A stretch of 64,000 nucleotides of DNA from contig CP136068.1 of the NCBI GenBank assembly GCA_032622095.1, positions 157,923,465-157,987,464 of the forward strand, read 5' to 3'. The position numbers and the translations under genes are program-made. This document shows, one piece after another, positions 34,265 to 45,842 of this stretch. This stretch comes from Siphonodentalium dalli. Its lineage: Eukaryota > Mollusca > Scaphopoda > Gadilida > Siphonodentaliidae. Below the pieces are notes generated by a model. The model was not told the origin of the DNA. It did no database searches and saw nothing but the letters and a program-made list of their open reading frames with translations. Positions within the stretch are counted from its first letter, which is position 1. Every line of letters begins with the position of its first letter.

Positions 34265-34644
34265 GATAACTTCGTAAACCAGTTGACATGTCGCGTCTCG
34301 ATAACTTCGTAAACTAGTTCACATGTCGCGTCTCGATAACTTCGTAAACCAGTTCACATGTCGCGTCTCGATAACTTCGTAAACCAGTTCACATGTCGCG
34401 TCTCGATAACTTCGTAAACCAGTTCACATGTCGCGTCTCGATAACTTCGTAAACCAGTTGACATGTCGCGTCTCGATAACTTCGTAAACTAGTTCACATA
34501 TCGCGCTCGATAACTTCGTAAACCAGTTCACATGTCGCGTCTCTATAACTTCGTAACCCAGTTCACATGTCGCGTCTCGATAACTTCGTAAACCAGTTCA
34601 CATGTCGCGTCTCGATAACTTCGTAAACCTGTTCACATGCCGCG
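34265..34644. repeat. 35-bp satellite, about 11 units
   Basis: Tandem units GATAACTTCGTAAACCAGTT then CACATGTCGCGTCTC. Variants are few (TTGACATG, AACTAG, one 34-bp unit), implying recent expansion. It directly abuts the next array. Confidence 0.95.
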
Positions 34645-35138
34645 TAACTGATGTATACATAGTGACTTTTAACTGATGTATACATAGTGACTTAACTGAT
34701 GTATACATAGTGACTTAACTGATGTATACATAGTGACTTAACTGACGTGTACATAGTGACTTTTAACTGATGTATACATAGTGACTTAACTGATGTATAC
34801 ATAGTGACTTAACTGATGTATACATAGTGACTTTTAACTGATGTATACATAGTGACTTAACTGATGTATACATAGTGACTTAACTGATGTATACATAGTG
34901 ACTTAACTGATGTATACATAGTGACTTTTAACTGATGTATACATAGTGACTTAACTGATGTATACATAGTGACTTAACTGATGTATACATAGTGACTTTT
35001 AACTGATGTATACATAGTGACTTAACTGATGTATACATAGTGACTTAACTGATGTACACATAGTGACTTAACTGATGTATACATAGTGACTTAACTGATG
35101 TATACCTAGTGACTTAACTGATGTATGCATAGTGACTT
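34645..35138. repeat. 22/24-bp satellite, about 22 units
   Basis: Tandem units TTAACTGATGTATACATAGTGAC; a 24-bp version with two extra T (GACTTTTAACTG) recurs every three to five units, suggesting a higher-order repeat. Few point variants. The array starts exactly where the 35-bp array ends. Confidence 0.95.
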
Positions 35139-36654
35139 TTAATTAGTTTTGTGAAGTTGTCTTACCTGCGATTCTGTACATCAGTGTTGTTTTGATTTTG
35201 GGAATTTCCCGGCTGGATCCATATACTAAACATAGATGCTACAGACTTCTCAACGTTGATCTCCCCATTACTATAATGCCGGATCCTACGCGAGTATAAC
35301 AATGAATGATTAGGACTCACCCACTGCACAGAATGGTCATCAGTAGAGACAACAGAATGTACGTTCCACTTTAACACCGTGATCCGCTCGTCACATCCTC
35401 TGGAAGTTCGATCGTCCCCAAATTACTGTGTACTAATTATGAGTAACCGATTCACTCGGGTGCTTCACATGTGATCCGCACTGACGTTCTACATGACCGG
35501 AATTTAATGGTATACCTCAAATATTCAGACCCATTCATCCATAATATATATCATTCAAAATCACGGTCCGACTGTCATCTTCTGTGCAGTGCTGCGTTGG
35601 AACAGCAGGTGATATACGTTAAAAACTCAATCCGTAAAACGGCAGAATCACCGAGGTGGACAAATGCAGACCTACATGTACACACAAATACTGGCCCCGT
35701 TCTGGGTCAATTCAAAAGAAATCTGATTGAAAATAACTATGCATATTTTAGAGAGAGTCTCAAAGTACGGACACACCGACTTATAACTCAAGTACGACCT
35801 TACCTTCTTCACACAACATAGTTTTATGGAGCCCATATACAGAATGAGCAATGATGATGCCACAGTGTCCTGGGCCCACAAACAAGGTACCCTGCCTGCT
35901 CACCGGAAGCTTATATTATGCTAATGATGAACATACAGTCTGCCGTATAGTATCAGTTTTAGCCAGTCAAAAATAAAAATAATGTAAATAAAATTGTAGA
36001 GAATCCTGAATCTCATGAATTGCTTGCACCATGGTGTACAATTACAAAGCCCAACATTTACAACTTTAAATTCCACAACAGTCGTCGTCAGGTTATTTTG
36101 TTTATATAATCATCGGAGGTGCCCTTGTTGTCAGCGGGAGGTATCGGATTCCACCGAGATCGCAGCGGGCGCATAAATTCCTATATTTTCCAGATTTCCG
36201 CGTTATCATATATATGTATTTTGTCGCAGTAAATATCGGTATACACAAACTAATAGCATACAGGTGAGACATAGAGAGAGTGTCTCAAAGTACGGACACA
36301 CCGACTTATAACTCAAGTACGAAATAACACCTTACATTCTTCACACAACATTAAAAAATAGGATACTTTTTACTATACTGCGAATAAGTAATACTGCACG
36401 TAAAGGTGAATTTATAAGAAATAAATCTTGCATAAATTTTGGGTACCTTAATTTATGAATGCATATATATATATATATATGATTACTAAATTCGCTTTTT
36501 ATTCGGAATAATAAATTCTCTATTAATTTGTTCGAGGTGCGTAAATGCGGATGTCAGTCGATCTAGCTTTTTAGTAATATATCTTTATTGTAAGACATAT
36601 ATACAGAAAAGATAACTCTGAAATAAAATAATTATATCGACGGCCTCGGCGCGG
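35139..36654. other. No gene recognised; a duplicated 70-80 bp segment
   Basis: The stretch at about 35750-35820 (GAGAGAGTCTCAAAGTACGG and onwards to CTTCACACAACAT) recurs at about 36273-36350. An open frame at 35471-35821 ends in this segment; it has no recognisable motif and I do not call it a gene. Confidence 0.4.
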
Positions 36655-36922
36655 GGGGCCATGCTCGTGGTTGCATAGGAATCAGGGAGCTAAATGTGTT
36701 CTAGAGTCGGGGAACGAGTACACTGCTAAAAGTGAAGGTAACTGAAGAATGACCTCCACTTGGTACATGCGACACGTTATTAAAGGATGACAGCGCGTTT
36801 ATTTGATTTGTACATCATATCTAAAATAATTTAAATGGTGAATGAACGGGGGGAATGGATTTTGCCGAAACGTTAACACTGTCGCCTATGGGAAACCATT
36901 TAGTTCAGTGATTCGTATAGAT
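36655..36922 (-). repeat. Dispersed repeat copy lacking the F4 MITE (empty site)
   Basis: The reverse complement matches 10210-10562 joined to 11163-11300. At about 36780-36790 the complement reads GCTGTCATCCTTTAATAACG, with a single TTTAA where the other copy carries the 600-bp F4 element between two TTTAA. It includes the decayed LUP-type block PSLLAVYSFPDS seen intact near 11230 as the PRLWN segment. Confidence 0.7.
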
Positions 36923-36924
36923 TA

Positions 36925-37768
36925 CGGGTGGTGAGCGTACTTGTGACGTTAAACATAATTTACAGAAAACCGTGTCGATGAAATTTTCGACGACAATACT
37001 TTCTCGAGAAAAATATCATGTGCTCCAGTCATGGAAGGGTTACAAGCACAATGGAAATCAAACTATTCCCTATTTGGTCAACCAAAAATAACCTTAATCT
37101 CAAAACTTCGAAACAAATAATTATTCTAGGTTCTCCACCAACAGAAGGAAATTATACCACCAATTTGTTTTGGCTGCTTGTCAAACAATACATATATCGA
37201 ACTAAATTCAACCCAGACATGCTGTCCGTCAATTCTTTTATAGCAGCCCTCCAATACAGGTATCGATGTGACAAATTCAATGCTCGTTGTAATATGAAGA
37301 TTTCAGAATTTGCGAAAAACTGGTTCCTGATAGAAAGCGCTATAAATAAAAAAAAAACATACATTTCTTGATATATTCTCGTCAGACTCGCACTTTTTCC
37401 TTTAAGAATTATGTTTCCGTTCTACCTCTTACTCTCTTCAATTATAGTAATTATAGTCACCCTGCAGTTGAGTGTCGTGCTAAACCGAAAAAAAAAACTG
37501 AAAAAAAAATTCAATTCATTCTCTGTTGTATATCATGATTTTAATTACAATATAAAAGATTGCCCGATCGCCCGTTTAGATCCACTGAATGTCCGTTGAT
37601 GACATTAAGAGTGCAAGCGTGAGCGCGTGAGGGAGTGTATGCCTGAATGTATGTATCAGATGAATATTATATTTATGTTGTATCCAACATGTACAACCAT
37701 TCATTTTGCATGTAAAATCATCAGACTGTTTCAATAAAAATTATTTTAAAAAAAATAAAAAATATTCC
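36925..37768 (+). pseudogene. LINE 3' fragment (ORF2 C-terminus and A-rich tail)
   Basis: The ORF at 37018-37371 reads QIIILGSPPTEGNYTTNLFW, LLVKQYIYRTKFN, LQYRYRCDKFNARC and FAKNW, the C-terminal pattern (IILG, then VKQYIY, then EK/DKF) of invertebrate LINE ORF2 proteins. A 3' region of about 370 bp follows with AATAAAA and an A-rich tail (37733-37768). The element is strongly 5' truncated, as is usual for target-primed insertion. Confidence 0.65.
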
Positions 37769-38296
37769 CTAGATGATCCCTCTACATTTTTTCATCAATA
37801 AATTCAAATGAGCAGATGGCAAATGCTTGAATAGTTTGCATTCCATTATGATTGCAGATTCAGTCTGTCAATCAGTCCCTTGTCAGTTCGTGTTGGTGGT
37901 GACAACTATATATGTCATTGCTTGCTGCCAAAATGTGGCCAACAGTACGCTACATGTTTTGCTTCACAATACCGCCATCAATGTATTTTTCAATTTATTT
38001 TTGCAATATATTTCGCTGAGGCATGAACTGAACATTCATTAATGGATCCATAAGAATGTAATACATCCACATTGTACCTGATAAGCAAAACCCCCCAACA
38101 CCGTGGCGATTTTTCTGGGAGAGTGATTCATGGCGACCCACTCAACACCGAAATCTTGAGTGACGAGGATAAGCGAGCGCTATAGTTTATTCAACAGTTT
38201 TATCCAAACCTCTTACATATTATATATGCAGCGGGAATGGCATTGGATACGTCTACACAACATGTCATTTTCACGGTAATTAAAAGTATGAACAAG
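37769..38296. other. Non-coding, with inverted partial copy of the short-ORF repeat
   Basis: At about 38075-38190 the minus strand matches 4965-5065, including ATGAATCACTCTCCC (start at 38131), then diverges. The rest holds nothing recognisable. Confidence 0.55.
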
Positions 38297-38867
38297 TTAA
38301 AGGGGTACTATACGCCATTTTCAATAGATTCCCCGTGATAACAACGATCTAATCTCGATAATATATATAAAACTAAGTAATTTGGGTTGAAGATGTATTC
38401 TGTAAACGTTCAGCTTAATAGGTTATCTTAAAATCAAAGTTAATAATTTGATATAAATTTAATTTATGGCTGGAGCCATAAATTAAATTACGAATGTCTG
38501 TGTACAAGACGTAATCAAATTAATTCGCGGATAGTGGATTAGGCAACGAGTGGTACCCATGATCGTGTAAAAAATTATGTTGATACGGGGCGTAAACACA
38601 AGTCACTCATTGACTAGTGACTATACAATGACTTAACTGATCATATGGGGGCTACTATGAATGCAATATAACATATATTTGATACAGAAAACTGTCAAAA
38701 AATTACTCGACAACGACAATTGGTATTTTCGCATTCTGGCTAATCTGCCATCCGTAACATTACTGCGCACTCAACAGACTTTCAAATAATGGAAATCTGC
38801 TTACATTATTCTTCGACTCAGAGACTATAGAAACCAACAACAACATTTGAGTACAGTATCCCTTTAA
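38297..38867. mobile_element. TTAA-flanked MITE (family F4), copy 2
   Basis: 571 bp; TTAAAGGGGTACTATACGCC at the left and GAGTACAGTATCCCTTTAA at the right. Interior matches 10563-11162 throughout with small indels. Non-coding. Confidence 0.85.
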
Positions 38868-39223
38868 GACAAGACAATTATCAATAACAATTAATTAAGT
38901 TAATAGTATTGTAAAATAATCGAAACGGCGTAACATATACTATTTGCGGTGATTCTTAGTGATTCGTCAACAAACTGTGGGTTGTTCTCTAGCGCTGGCG
39001 TACCTTTTCGGGCAATAATGAGATCAACTGGCTTATTCACCTTCCGCCCAAATATTAAAGGGGAGACGTACGTTTTGTATAAATCCAGCCAAAAAATGGC
39101 AAGAGATTTTCAACAAAGAATGTCTTGGGATCTATCTGGCGTAAATGTTTGAATTTCACATATCACCATCTTAATTGTATATAGAATCTGAGCAATAATT
39201 AGGAGACGATAAACACAATGGAT

Positions 39224-39470
39224 GTTAAAGGCCCACTTAATTTTCGAACACCCAGATAATTTTATATAAAATATATGCCTTATTATATACCATTTGAAAG
39301 AGGAATCTCCAAAACATTGTAGTATCAACTTATTCGGTGTAATAAACTACGAACATGTTGTTTCTGTAGAAATAAGGACCGGTGTTCGGCGCTCAAGTTT
39401 CGTTATTTTCAATGGAAGGGGAATAACTCTATATCCTAAGATATAGAGTTATTCCAGAACTCACCTCAGC
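39224..39470. repeat. F6 repeat copy with hairpin end
   Basis: It starts TTAAAGGCCCACTTAATTTT and matches the complement of 48775-48995. It ends near a perfect inverted repeat GGAATAACTCTATATC and GATATAGAGTTATTCC at about 39420-39456. Confidence 0.6.
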
Positions 39471-41030
39471 CCAACAGGAATGACATGAACATTCTCAATT
39501 ATTATTATTAGAAAATTATTTATGGGTAGTTGCCTTTCTAATTGAAAATGATCATTAAATTTCACAAATCAAGAAAATCAGGTCTCCTCTCATGATCTTC
39601 AAATACGATATCATGGATATATGAACTGCACTTATAATATGATCGCACGTGACACGTAGTGGAGCAACCACACAAATACATCAAACTATCACAACAATGC
39701 CATCTATATACGTAGTTTCCAACTGTTGCTGTGTCAGTCATGGGATTTCAAAATGTTGAATACTTTCACCAAAGTTGGAGGGGCGGATTCCGCGGAACAC
39801 TACAGTACAACCACCCTGCATGCCACCACGTATCTCGTTAAAACAACTCATACACATCCATGCCAAACTTAAGCTAGCAACGTCCCACGTTTATATATGA
39901 CAAATTTGAATGTTTAGATGGGCGCTATATCCCAAAATATCACTGGGAAAATCTTTCGCGCGAACAGTTTCATGCGCTAGCTAGCTAACTCTTGTCAATA
40001 GAAAACATCTCTCGTTTGAATCCAGTCTGTATTGTTCTAGAAAATGGTCTTTAGAGAAGTCTCTTAATTACATTTAAGTGTATATATTGTGGAAGGCAGC
40101 TGAATTAGCTCATTGCATGGTCAAAAATTCAAACTGATAGTCAAAATGACATTTGAAAACATGATGAAGAATATAATCTTATATGCACTCACTAGTTTTA
40201 AAAGTACAAAAAAAAAAAAGGAACAATGAAAACCAAACAAACAAACAACACGTTTGTGGGGAGGGATCCCATATTTATTGTGTGCATATTGTATATAAAA
40301 TGTCCTTTGGCCATTTTGTATATATAATTGCGTTTAGTCTAGTGATGTGAAATCGGTGTTTCCGGTAAAGACCAAATGTGTCTGGATTCTGGCCCACAAA
40401 ACCAACTGACGTAAATGACGTCATGGGCCTTGTCATGACGTCTTCGCTGGTTTTCGGTCAGCTAACCAACGTAAATGGTCAAAATGAAACTAATTCATGA
40501 GCCTGCATAACATAGGAATTGTTCAGAAAAACTGAAGTTGCTAATTTCATAACCATCCCACTTGGTCCACTTCCGATTCCGTGATTTCACAATTTGATAT
40601 TATTGTTCCCAGGATGCTATGCAAAAGCGGGCGGAAGTCACGTGATTTTTAACCCATTTTTCTTGTCCGGATTTTCATCGCGTCGAAATTCTGTTTCATG
40701 GTATTGTAAAAATTAATGACGTCATTCACGCCTAAACTTGAAAGCAACAACGCGCCTGTGGCGCGTTGTGGTTGCTAATATCAAATAGTAACCGATTCGT
40801 CGGTGGTTCTTTAATAAGTGTCACAATAATCGCTTGTACCAAATTTTTCTAAGAAATTCCAGACAGATTTTGAAAAAATCCATTTTAAAATACCCAGAAA
40901 TTTTGGCAAACTTGTGACATGCGTCTGACCAATAAAGTATTTTCGCTGAAACATGTTTGCATATTAACGGTAGATCTGAGCAAAAACACACCCCACGATT
41001 TCTTATCTTCGACTGCAGTTGCCTAGCCTA
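39471..41030. other. No gene recognised
   Basis: AT-rich to mixed sequence. Two TGACGTCA words (40416 and 40717) and a local inverted repeat around 40390-40475 (AACCAACTGACGTAAATGAC and CAGCTAACCAACGTAAATGG area) are the only features noticed. Confidence 0.4.
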
Positions 41031-41036
41031 GTATAC

Positions 41037-41150
41037 ATAAGAGAATACATTGGCCTAACAATATTTATCTTGACATTGTAATCCAGTGCATTCTCTTATA
41101 TATGCGAGGCTACCTATGTGAGACTTGCATATACAAGAGAATGCAGTGGC
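41037..41150. repeat. F1 hairpin remnant
   Basis: A half-arm (TATACATAAGAGAATACATT then GGCC) is followed after about 30 bp by a full hairpin (CCAGTGCATTCTCTTATATA to GAGAATGCAGTGGC). Outer ends are lost. Confidence 0.7.
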
Positions 41151-41315
41151 ACCTGATCTTTAATGCTGCACCAGCGTAGCCCCCCCCCCATGAAAGGGTT
41201 TATTCATGATAGGAAATTATTAAGCGATCATTTTGGTGTATTCTACAGTAATAACTGCAAAACCAAAAACAAAAATGAGGTCAAACAAAAGTTAGTTTTT
41301 GTCAAAAAACGTTGC

Positions 41316-41717
41316 TTAAAGGTACTCAGTCCGATTAGACGCTCCTAACTTACTATTTCTTTGGCTTTGGGGGTAGAAAATATTTGATTCGTGTCGAGGA
41401 ACCCACCCATCAAAGCTCAAAGTGATTTGATATCGATTAATTTATTTAATTAATTTTCGGAGATGTGGGCCACAAGTTGACAGAACCACGTACTCAAAAC
41501 TGACAAACTGCGGGTGTAAGATGGATAACTCTAAAATCAAGTGGGTACTGTTAACAATAATAATTTCATTTCCGAAAATAAATAGATTTCAAAAATCGAT
41601 ATTTAATCACTCTGAGCTTTGATGGGTGGGTTCCTCGACTCGAATCAAATATTTTTTTACCCCCAAAGCCAAAGAAATAGTAATTTAGGAGCGTCTAATC
41701 GGATTGAGTACATTTAA
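41316..41717. mobile_element. TTAA-flanked MITE (family F3), copy 2
   Basis: 402 bp; left TTAAAGGTACTCAGTCCGAT, right ATCGGATTGAGTACATTTAA. Both halves carry CTATTTCTTTGGCTTTGGGG or its complement, so this copy is an almost full-length inverted repeat. Confidence 0.88.
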
Positions 41718-42354
41718 ACACGTACAATAAATAACGATGCAAATTATTACTTTCGCCATTTTCATTCTCGTCTGTTCTTGTCCAAATGATGCCTTTAACA
41801 AGCTTCATCATATTATAGCAACAGCATATGAGACAGCAAAACCCATTAACACTTATTAAGGTGCGCCAAGATAAGAAACAAACGCAAAATCCATGGATGA
41901 CAAAATGGCTTTATTACATCATCCTTAAATAACAACAAACTATTGTGAGAAAAAAGAAAACTAAAACACCGGACAGCAGGAAATCATGTAAAATATTCAA
42001 CTCCAAGTGGAACCCAATAGCGTTTGTACTTTATATATCATGCATAAGTACATATATCTTACTTGCCCGAAATTTACTTAAATTTGACTGTTATGGATGG
42101 GACAACACCAATCAAAGTTGGAAAATGTATAACTTATATATCAATGAGTGTATACTTTAATTCAGGTACGATACATATGGTAAACTCGGTACCTAATATA
42201 CTGGAGGACGTGGGGCTTTCTTCCTTATTTTATTTCAACTTTATGGCAGATTATGAAACTGCATATACAGCAGGGTGCTCTGCCTGTCATTACCTTATGC
42301 CAGCTTCCGGTGGGCAAGACATGTTACGTCGGTACCTCGTGTCGTGGACTCAAG
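41718..42354. other. No gene recognised
   Basis: Short frames only; none has a motif or homolog elsewhere in the window. Confidence 0.4.
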
Positions 42355-42930
42355 TGTCATTGGGGATTCGTGATAGTTACAGTTATGCCCTGTGCCAATG
42401 CATTCTCTTATATATGCGAGTCGACCATAGGTCGCCTCGCATATATAAGAGAATGCATTGGCCTAAAAAAAAATCTTTTTTTAACACTTTTTACTATTTT
42501 TTCTTACATTCTTTAACAATTTTATAATTTTTAATGTGTTAAGCCAATGCATTCTCTTATATATGCCAAAAACGCCGTTATAAAGCTTCAACAGCCTAAA
42601 ATATCTTCGGTCTGTCTCAATAAAACCATACAGATATGGATACCATTGGAACCGGCTCCTTGACCACATTGTGATAGTTACAGTTATGCCCTGTGCCAAT
42701 GCATTCTCTTATATATGCGAGTCGACCATAGGTCGCCTCGCATATATAAGAGAATGCATTGGCCTAAAAAAATCTTTTTTTACCATTTTTTCTTACATTC
42801 TTTAACAATTTTATAATTTTTAATGTGTTAAGCCAATGCATTCTCTTATATATGCGAGGCGACCTATGGTCGACTCGCATATATAAGAGAATGCATTGGC
42901 ACAGGGCCCTCCTGTTTGGTAAAGGGTTAA
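42355..42930. mobile_element. Two fused F1b paired-hairpin MITE copies, head to tail
   Basis: Copy one lacks its left end, keeps the left hairpin (42393-42464) and is cut inside its right hairpin at TCTCTTATATATGC (42552-42567). It is joined there to CAAAAACGCC, left-arm sequence of a second copy, which then runs complete through two hairpins (42692-42763, 42834-42900) to TTTGGTAAAGGGTTAA (ends 42930). The junction lies within the palindrome. Confidence 0.8.
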
Positions 42931-43799
42931 ACATACTTCAGAGTGTGTGTTCATTGTCAAGATACCCAAATAAACTCCAATGGTGACATTTAAAATGATC
43001 AGTCAAGTTTGAGCTATTGCCTTGTGTTGGTGTCTGTCCATCTCAACAATTTACTCACTTATATGTGGAATCACACAAAGCGAGTTAGTAAACGGATGTA
43101 TTATGAAACCACTCATGAAGAGAACAACAGTAAATATGAAGAAAACTTGGCAAATTATGAACAGTGCAATTATCGGAAAAAACAAATTAGACAATAGCTC
43201 TGAGTTACCATGTAACATAACTATAAATATCGTAGACTATAATAATCCAGAATCAATTTCAATGCTTTCAACACAATTTCTCTGAAGCAGCTCATGATAC
43301 AGATAAAACAAAAGTGAGGCATCCCTGACACAATCTTACACAGAATACATACAGGAACCTAAACGGGATAGTTTTTTCCTGTACCCATCAAGTCCAAATG
43401 AAGGATAGGATAGGATAGGATATTTTATTTGCAATACACTTTTCTATTACATAATAATGGTGAAAATTATGGATAATTATGTCGTATATTGTGGGGGATA
43501 GCATAGTCTGGCAAGACTGTCTTCCTGCCATCCCCAGTATGGTGAATATAGAAATTAATAACACTCGTAAGATGGCCTCGGGTGAGCCGTGCACAGATTG
43601 TGTATATGTACTTTATAAGTTTAGGGCTTAGTTAAAGAGTGTGTGAAATTGGATACTTCCCGAGGGCTGTTCAATATCATGTGTATGGTTCAACTTCAGA
43701 TGAGTGGGTAGTATTTTTGGCGGATGAGGGTACAGGGAAATACTCTATATCACAACAGTTTCAAAACTAAGAAAAGCCTGAGAATATAGTGCCGAAGAT
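42931..43799. other. No gene; GGATA repeat tail at 43397-43420
   Basis: A GGATAGGATAGGATAGGATA run at about 43399 is followed by a segment that could be the reversed 3' end of a LINE ending in a (TATCC)n tail. The minus-strand ORF there has no firm motif. Confidence 0.35.
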
Positions 43800-43907
43800 T
43801 TGCAGAATGAGGCCCCAGATAGTGAATTCAGTAAAAATATCCCGATGTGCGGGGTAGCCCCACTAAATTCACCCTCTGTGATCCTTATTCTGCAAATGTC
43901 CGGCACC
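43800..43907. repeat. F2 single hairpin
   Basis: Stem built from GCAGAATGAGGCCCCAGATA to CTGTGATCCTTATTCTGC, diverged from the 6532-6783 element. Second hairpin absent. Confidence 0.7.
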
Positions 43908-43982
43908 ACATTTCCAGGCCTGGATTCGAGGTCTTCGAAGTGGGTTCGAAATTACATAAAAATATATAGAACAACTATAGCA

Positions 43983-44426
43983 TTAAAGGTACTCAATCCG
44001 ATCAGATGCTCCCCATACCATCAAGATACAACGACAACATTTCTTCAAAATACGCTTTAGTTATCAGAATCGATTTATTGCAACCAGATAATGCTAACCA
44101 CTGTCAAGTATGGTATCAGATGTCCCCAAAAAATGTATTTATCAACATTTTGTTCACCAAAATATGGCCGTATTATCACTAAAGTATCACGAAATTTGGC
44201 CGTATTACCGCTTGAGTTTAGAGTTATCCAACTTCATCCGCAATTTTGTCCGAGACTCTCCGTTTGAGCAAGTGTTTCTGGGCCACATATTATTACACAT
44301 CTCGAGAAATAACACTGAGCTTTGGTGGGTGTGTTCCTCGACTCGAATAAAATATTTTTACCCCCCCCCCCCCGAAGCCAAAGAAATAGTAATTTAGGAG
44401 CGTCTGATCGGATTGAGTACCTTTAA
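43983..44426. mobile_element. TTAA-flanked MITE (family F3), copy 3
   Basis: 444 bp; left TTAAAGGTACTCAATCCGAT, right ATCGGATTGAGTACCTTTAA. Contains a C run at 44361-44372. Interior closer to copy 1 (13907-14279) than to copy 2. Confidence 0.88.
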
Positions 44427-44519
44427 CAAGTACATGAATAAATAATTACATTTGTTCTTATTTTCATTATTAATAACCCTTCAATAATGAGATTTCACAT
44501 ATCAATCCAGTGTTATGTA

Positions 44520-44622
44520 AACATTAAAGATTCATAATCCGAATTAACGCTCCCAAATTACCATTTCTTTGGCTGCGGGGTAACAAATATGTTATTCGAG
44601 TCGAGGAACCTACCCATCAAAG
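44520..44622. repeat. F3 fragment
   Basis: An internal F3 arm (ACGCTCCCAAATTACCATTT to ACCCATCAAAG) without the terminal TTAAAGGTACTC, which is degenerate here. Confidence 0.6.
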
Positions 44623-44714
44623 CAATCTATACCAGAGCCCACCAGTCATACTTCCTTTCTGACTGTCACTGGCTGGGTACTAGTCTGTGTTTTATATATT
44701 TAGTGCTGTGTTTT

Positions 44715-45026
44715 CCAGCAAAAATGGCGAAAACCGATCGCCCCAAAGTCAAATTTCCTATGTGATTTGAGAACAGTTCCCGGACTAAACATTAATGACA
44801 GAATGGATCGAGGATCAGAGCGGTAGTTTTGTTGACGATTTTCGCGAGCTACTCATCAAAATTGCAGCAAATAAGAACTCTTGTGTTTGACATGCCATGC
44901 TTGTTTTGACATTGTCGTCCATGTGCGTTTATACTTTTGTGTTGATAAAATAATCGGAGAACCAAATCACACCGCAGTTTCGCGATAAAGTTCTTTGGTT
45001 CTAGTGGGACTTACCAAACTTAAGGT
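44715..45026 (+). repeat. Segment duplicated at 59272-59568
   Basis: About 300 bp with roughly 80 percent identity to the core of the MULE-like element at 58883-60045. It includes a short frame with EDQSGSFVDDFRELLIKIAA (from about 44805); the other copy reads MEDQNGSFVDNFRKQLVKIG. No transposon ends are seen here, so this may be the donor of the captured segment or another decayed copy. Product not recognised. Confidence 0.55.
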
Positions 45027-45210
45027 ACGAAATTACACAAATTGTGTTCGACATTTTGTGTGCTTAACAAGGGCAGCATTTTGCTCTGCTCGCTTAGTAT
45101 ATATCTTCATATCGCGGAAGTCCACCAAATGTGGGTAAAATGTCGCAGGTAGCAGCGGCCTTACCGAGTCATCAAGGGAGGTAAACCCTGCGTGGAGTTT
45201 GCCATCAAAG

Positions 45211-45519
45211 TTAAAGGTACTCAATCCGATCAGACGCTCCTAAATTACTATTTCTTTGGCTTCGGGGGTAAAAAATATGTTGATTCGAGGAACCCACCCA
45301 TCAAAGCTCAGGGTGATTAGATATCGTTTTCTGAAGTTTGCAATTTCTATTGTTTGTGGACAAGAACTTGTGCAGAAGCACGTGGTGAAACGGACGAAGA
45401 TGCGAATGAAGATGGATAACTCTAAAATCAAGTGGCTATTATTACCACTTGATTTTTGAGTTATCGATCCATTGGAAAATGTCAAATCATTGACAGGCGA
45501 GTGCCTTGGTTCCCTTTAA
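45211..45519. repeat. One-ended F3 copy reaching the gene B stop codon
   Basis: The left end TTAAAGGTACTCAATCCGAT is typical F3. The interior has a hairpin (AACTCTAAAATCAAGTGG and CCACTTGATTTTTGAGTT). The right side instead ends CCTTGGTTCCCTTTAA, a different TTAA-type terminus, whose TTAA includes the gene B stop codon at 45516-45518. Confidence 0.6.
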
Positions 45520-45820
45520 AATTTATTTTTAACAAAGTCTAAATTTCTATAGTAACTATCATCGAAGATTAAGTTTCCATGGTAAAACCCCCTAGTCTGG
45601 TTGAAGTTCCACTCTTCTAGACAATCATAAGCATAGTGCTCGAAATCATAGTAGAGTTTGTTCACAAACAGCTTCTTTGATAGGTACAGTTTCGGGATAT
45701 CTCTAATGCCGTTAACACACACATCACGAACTATTTTTCCTCCACAGTTTCCGTTCCATTCTGTATAACGAGCCACAAACGGCCTCCTAGCATTATCTCC
45801 ATGTGTCGTCTCATAAAAAC
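45516..45820 (-). CDS. GCNT-like gene B, coding exon 3 (C-terminus)
   Basis: A 305-nt exon homologous to 442-138. The acceptor is CGATTTTAG before GT TTT TAT, completing a glycine codon (phase 1). It encodes RRPFVARYTEWNGNCGGKIV, VCVNGIRDIPKLYLSKKLF, VNKLYYDFEHYAYDCLEEWN, keeping the cysteines seen in gene A. The stop is TAA, lying inside TTAA at the end of a repeat. The first residues after the splice site (FYETTHGDNA) are the most diverged from gene A. Intact. Confidence 0.9.
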
Positions 45821-45842
45821 CTAAAATCGAGTGAAACATCAC

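Noticed and set aside
34265-34644. loxP-like recombination sites
   Set aside because: The ATAACTTCGTAAA word matches one loxP arm at 12 of 13 bases, but no 8-bp spacer or inverted second arm follows; it is just part of a satellite unit.
34265-35138. CRISPR array
   Set aside because: Repeats are contiguous with no unique spacers, and the window is clearly animal nuclear DNA.
35471-35821. 116-codon ORF
   Set aside because: No motif, no paralog in the window apart from its last 70 bp, which lies in a short dispersed duplication.
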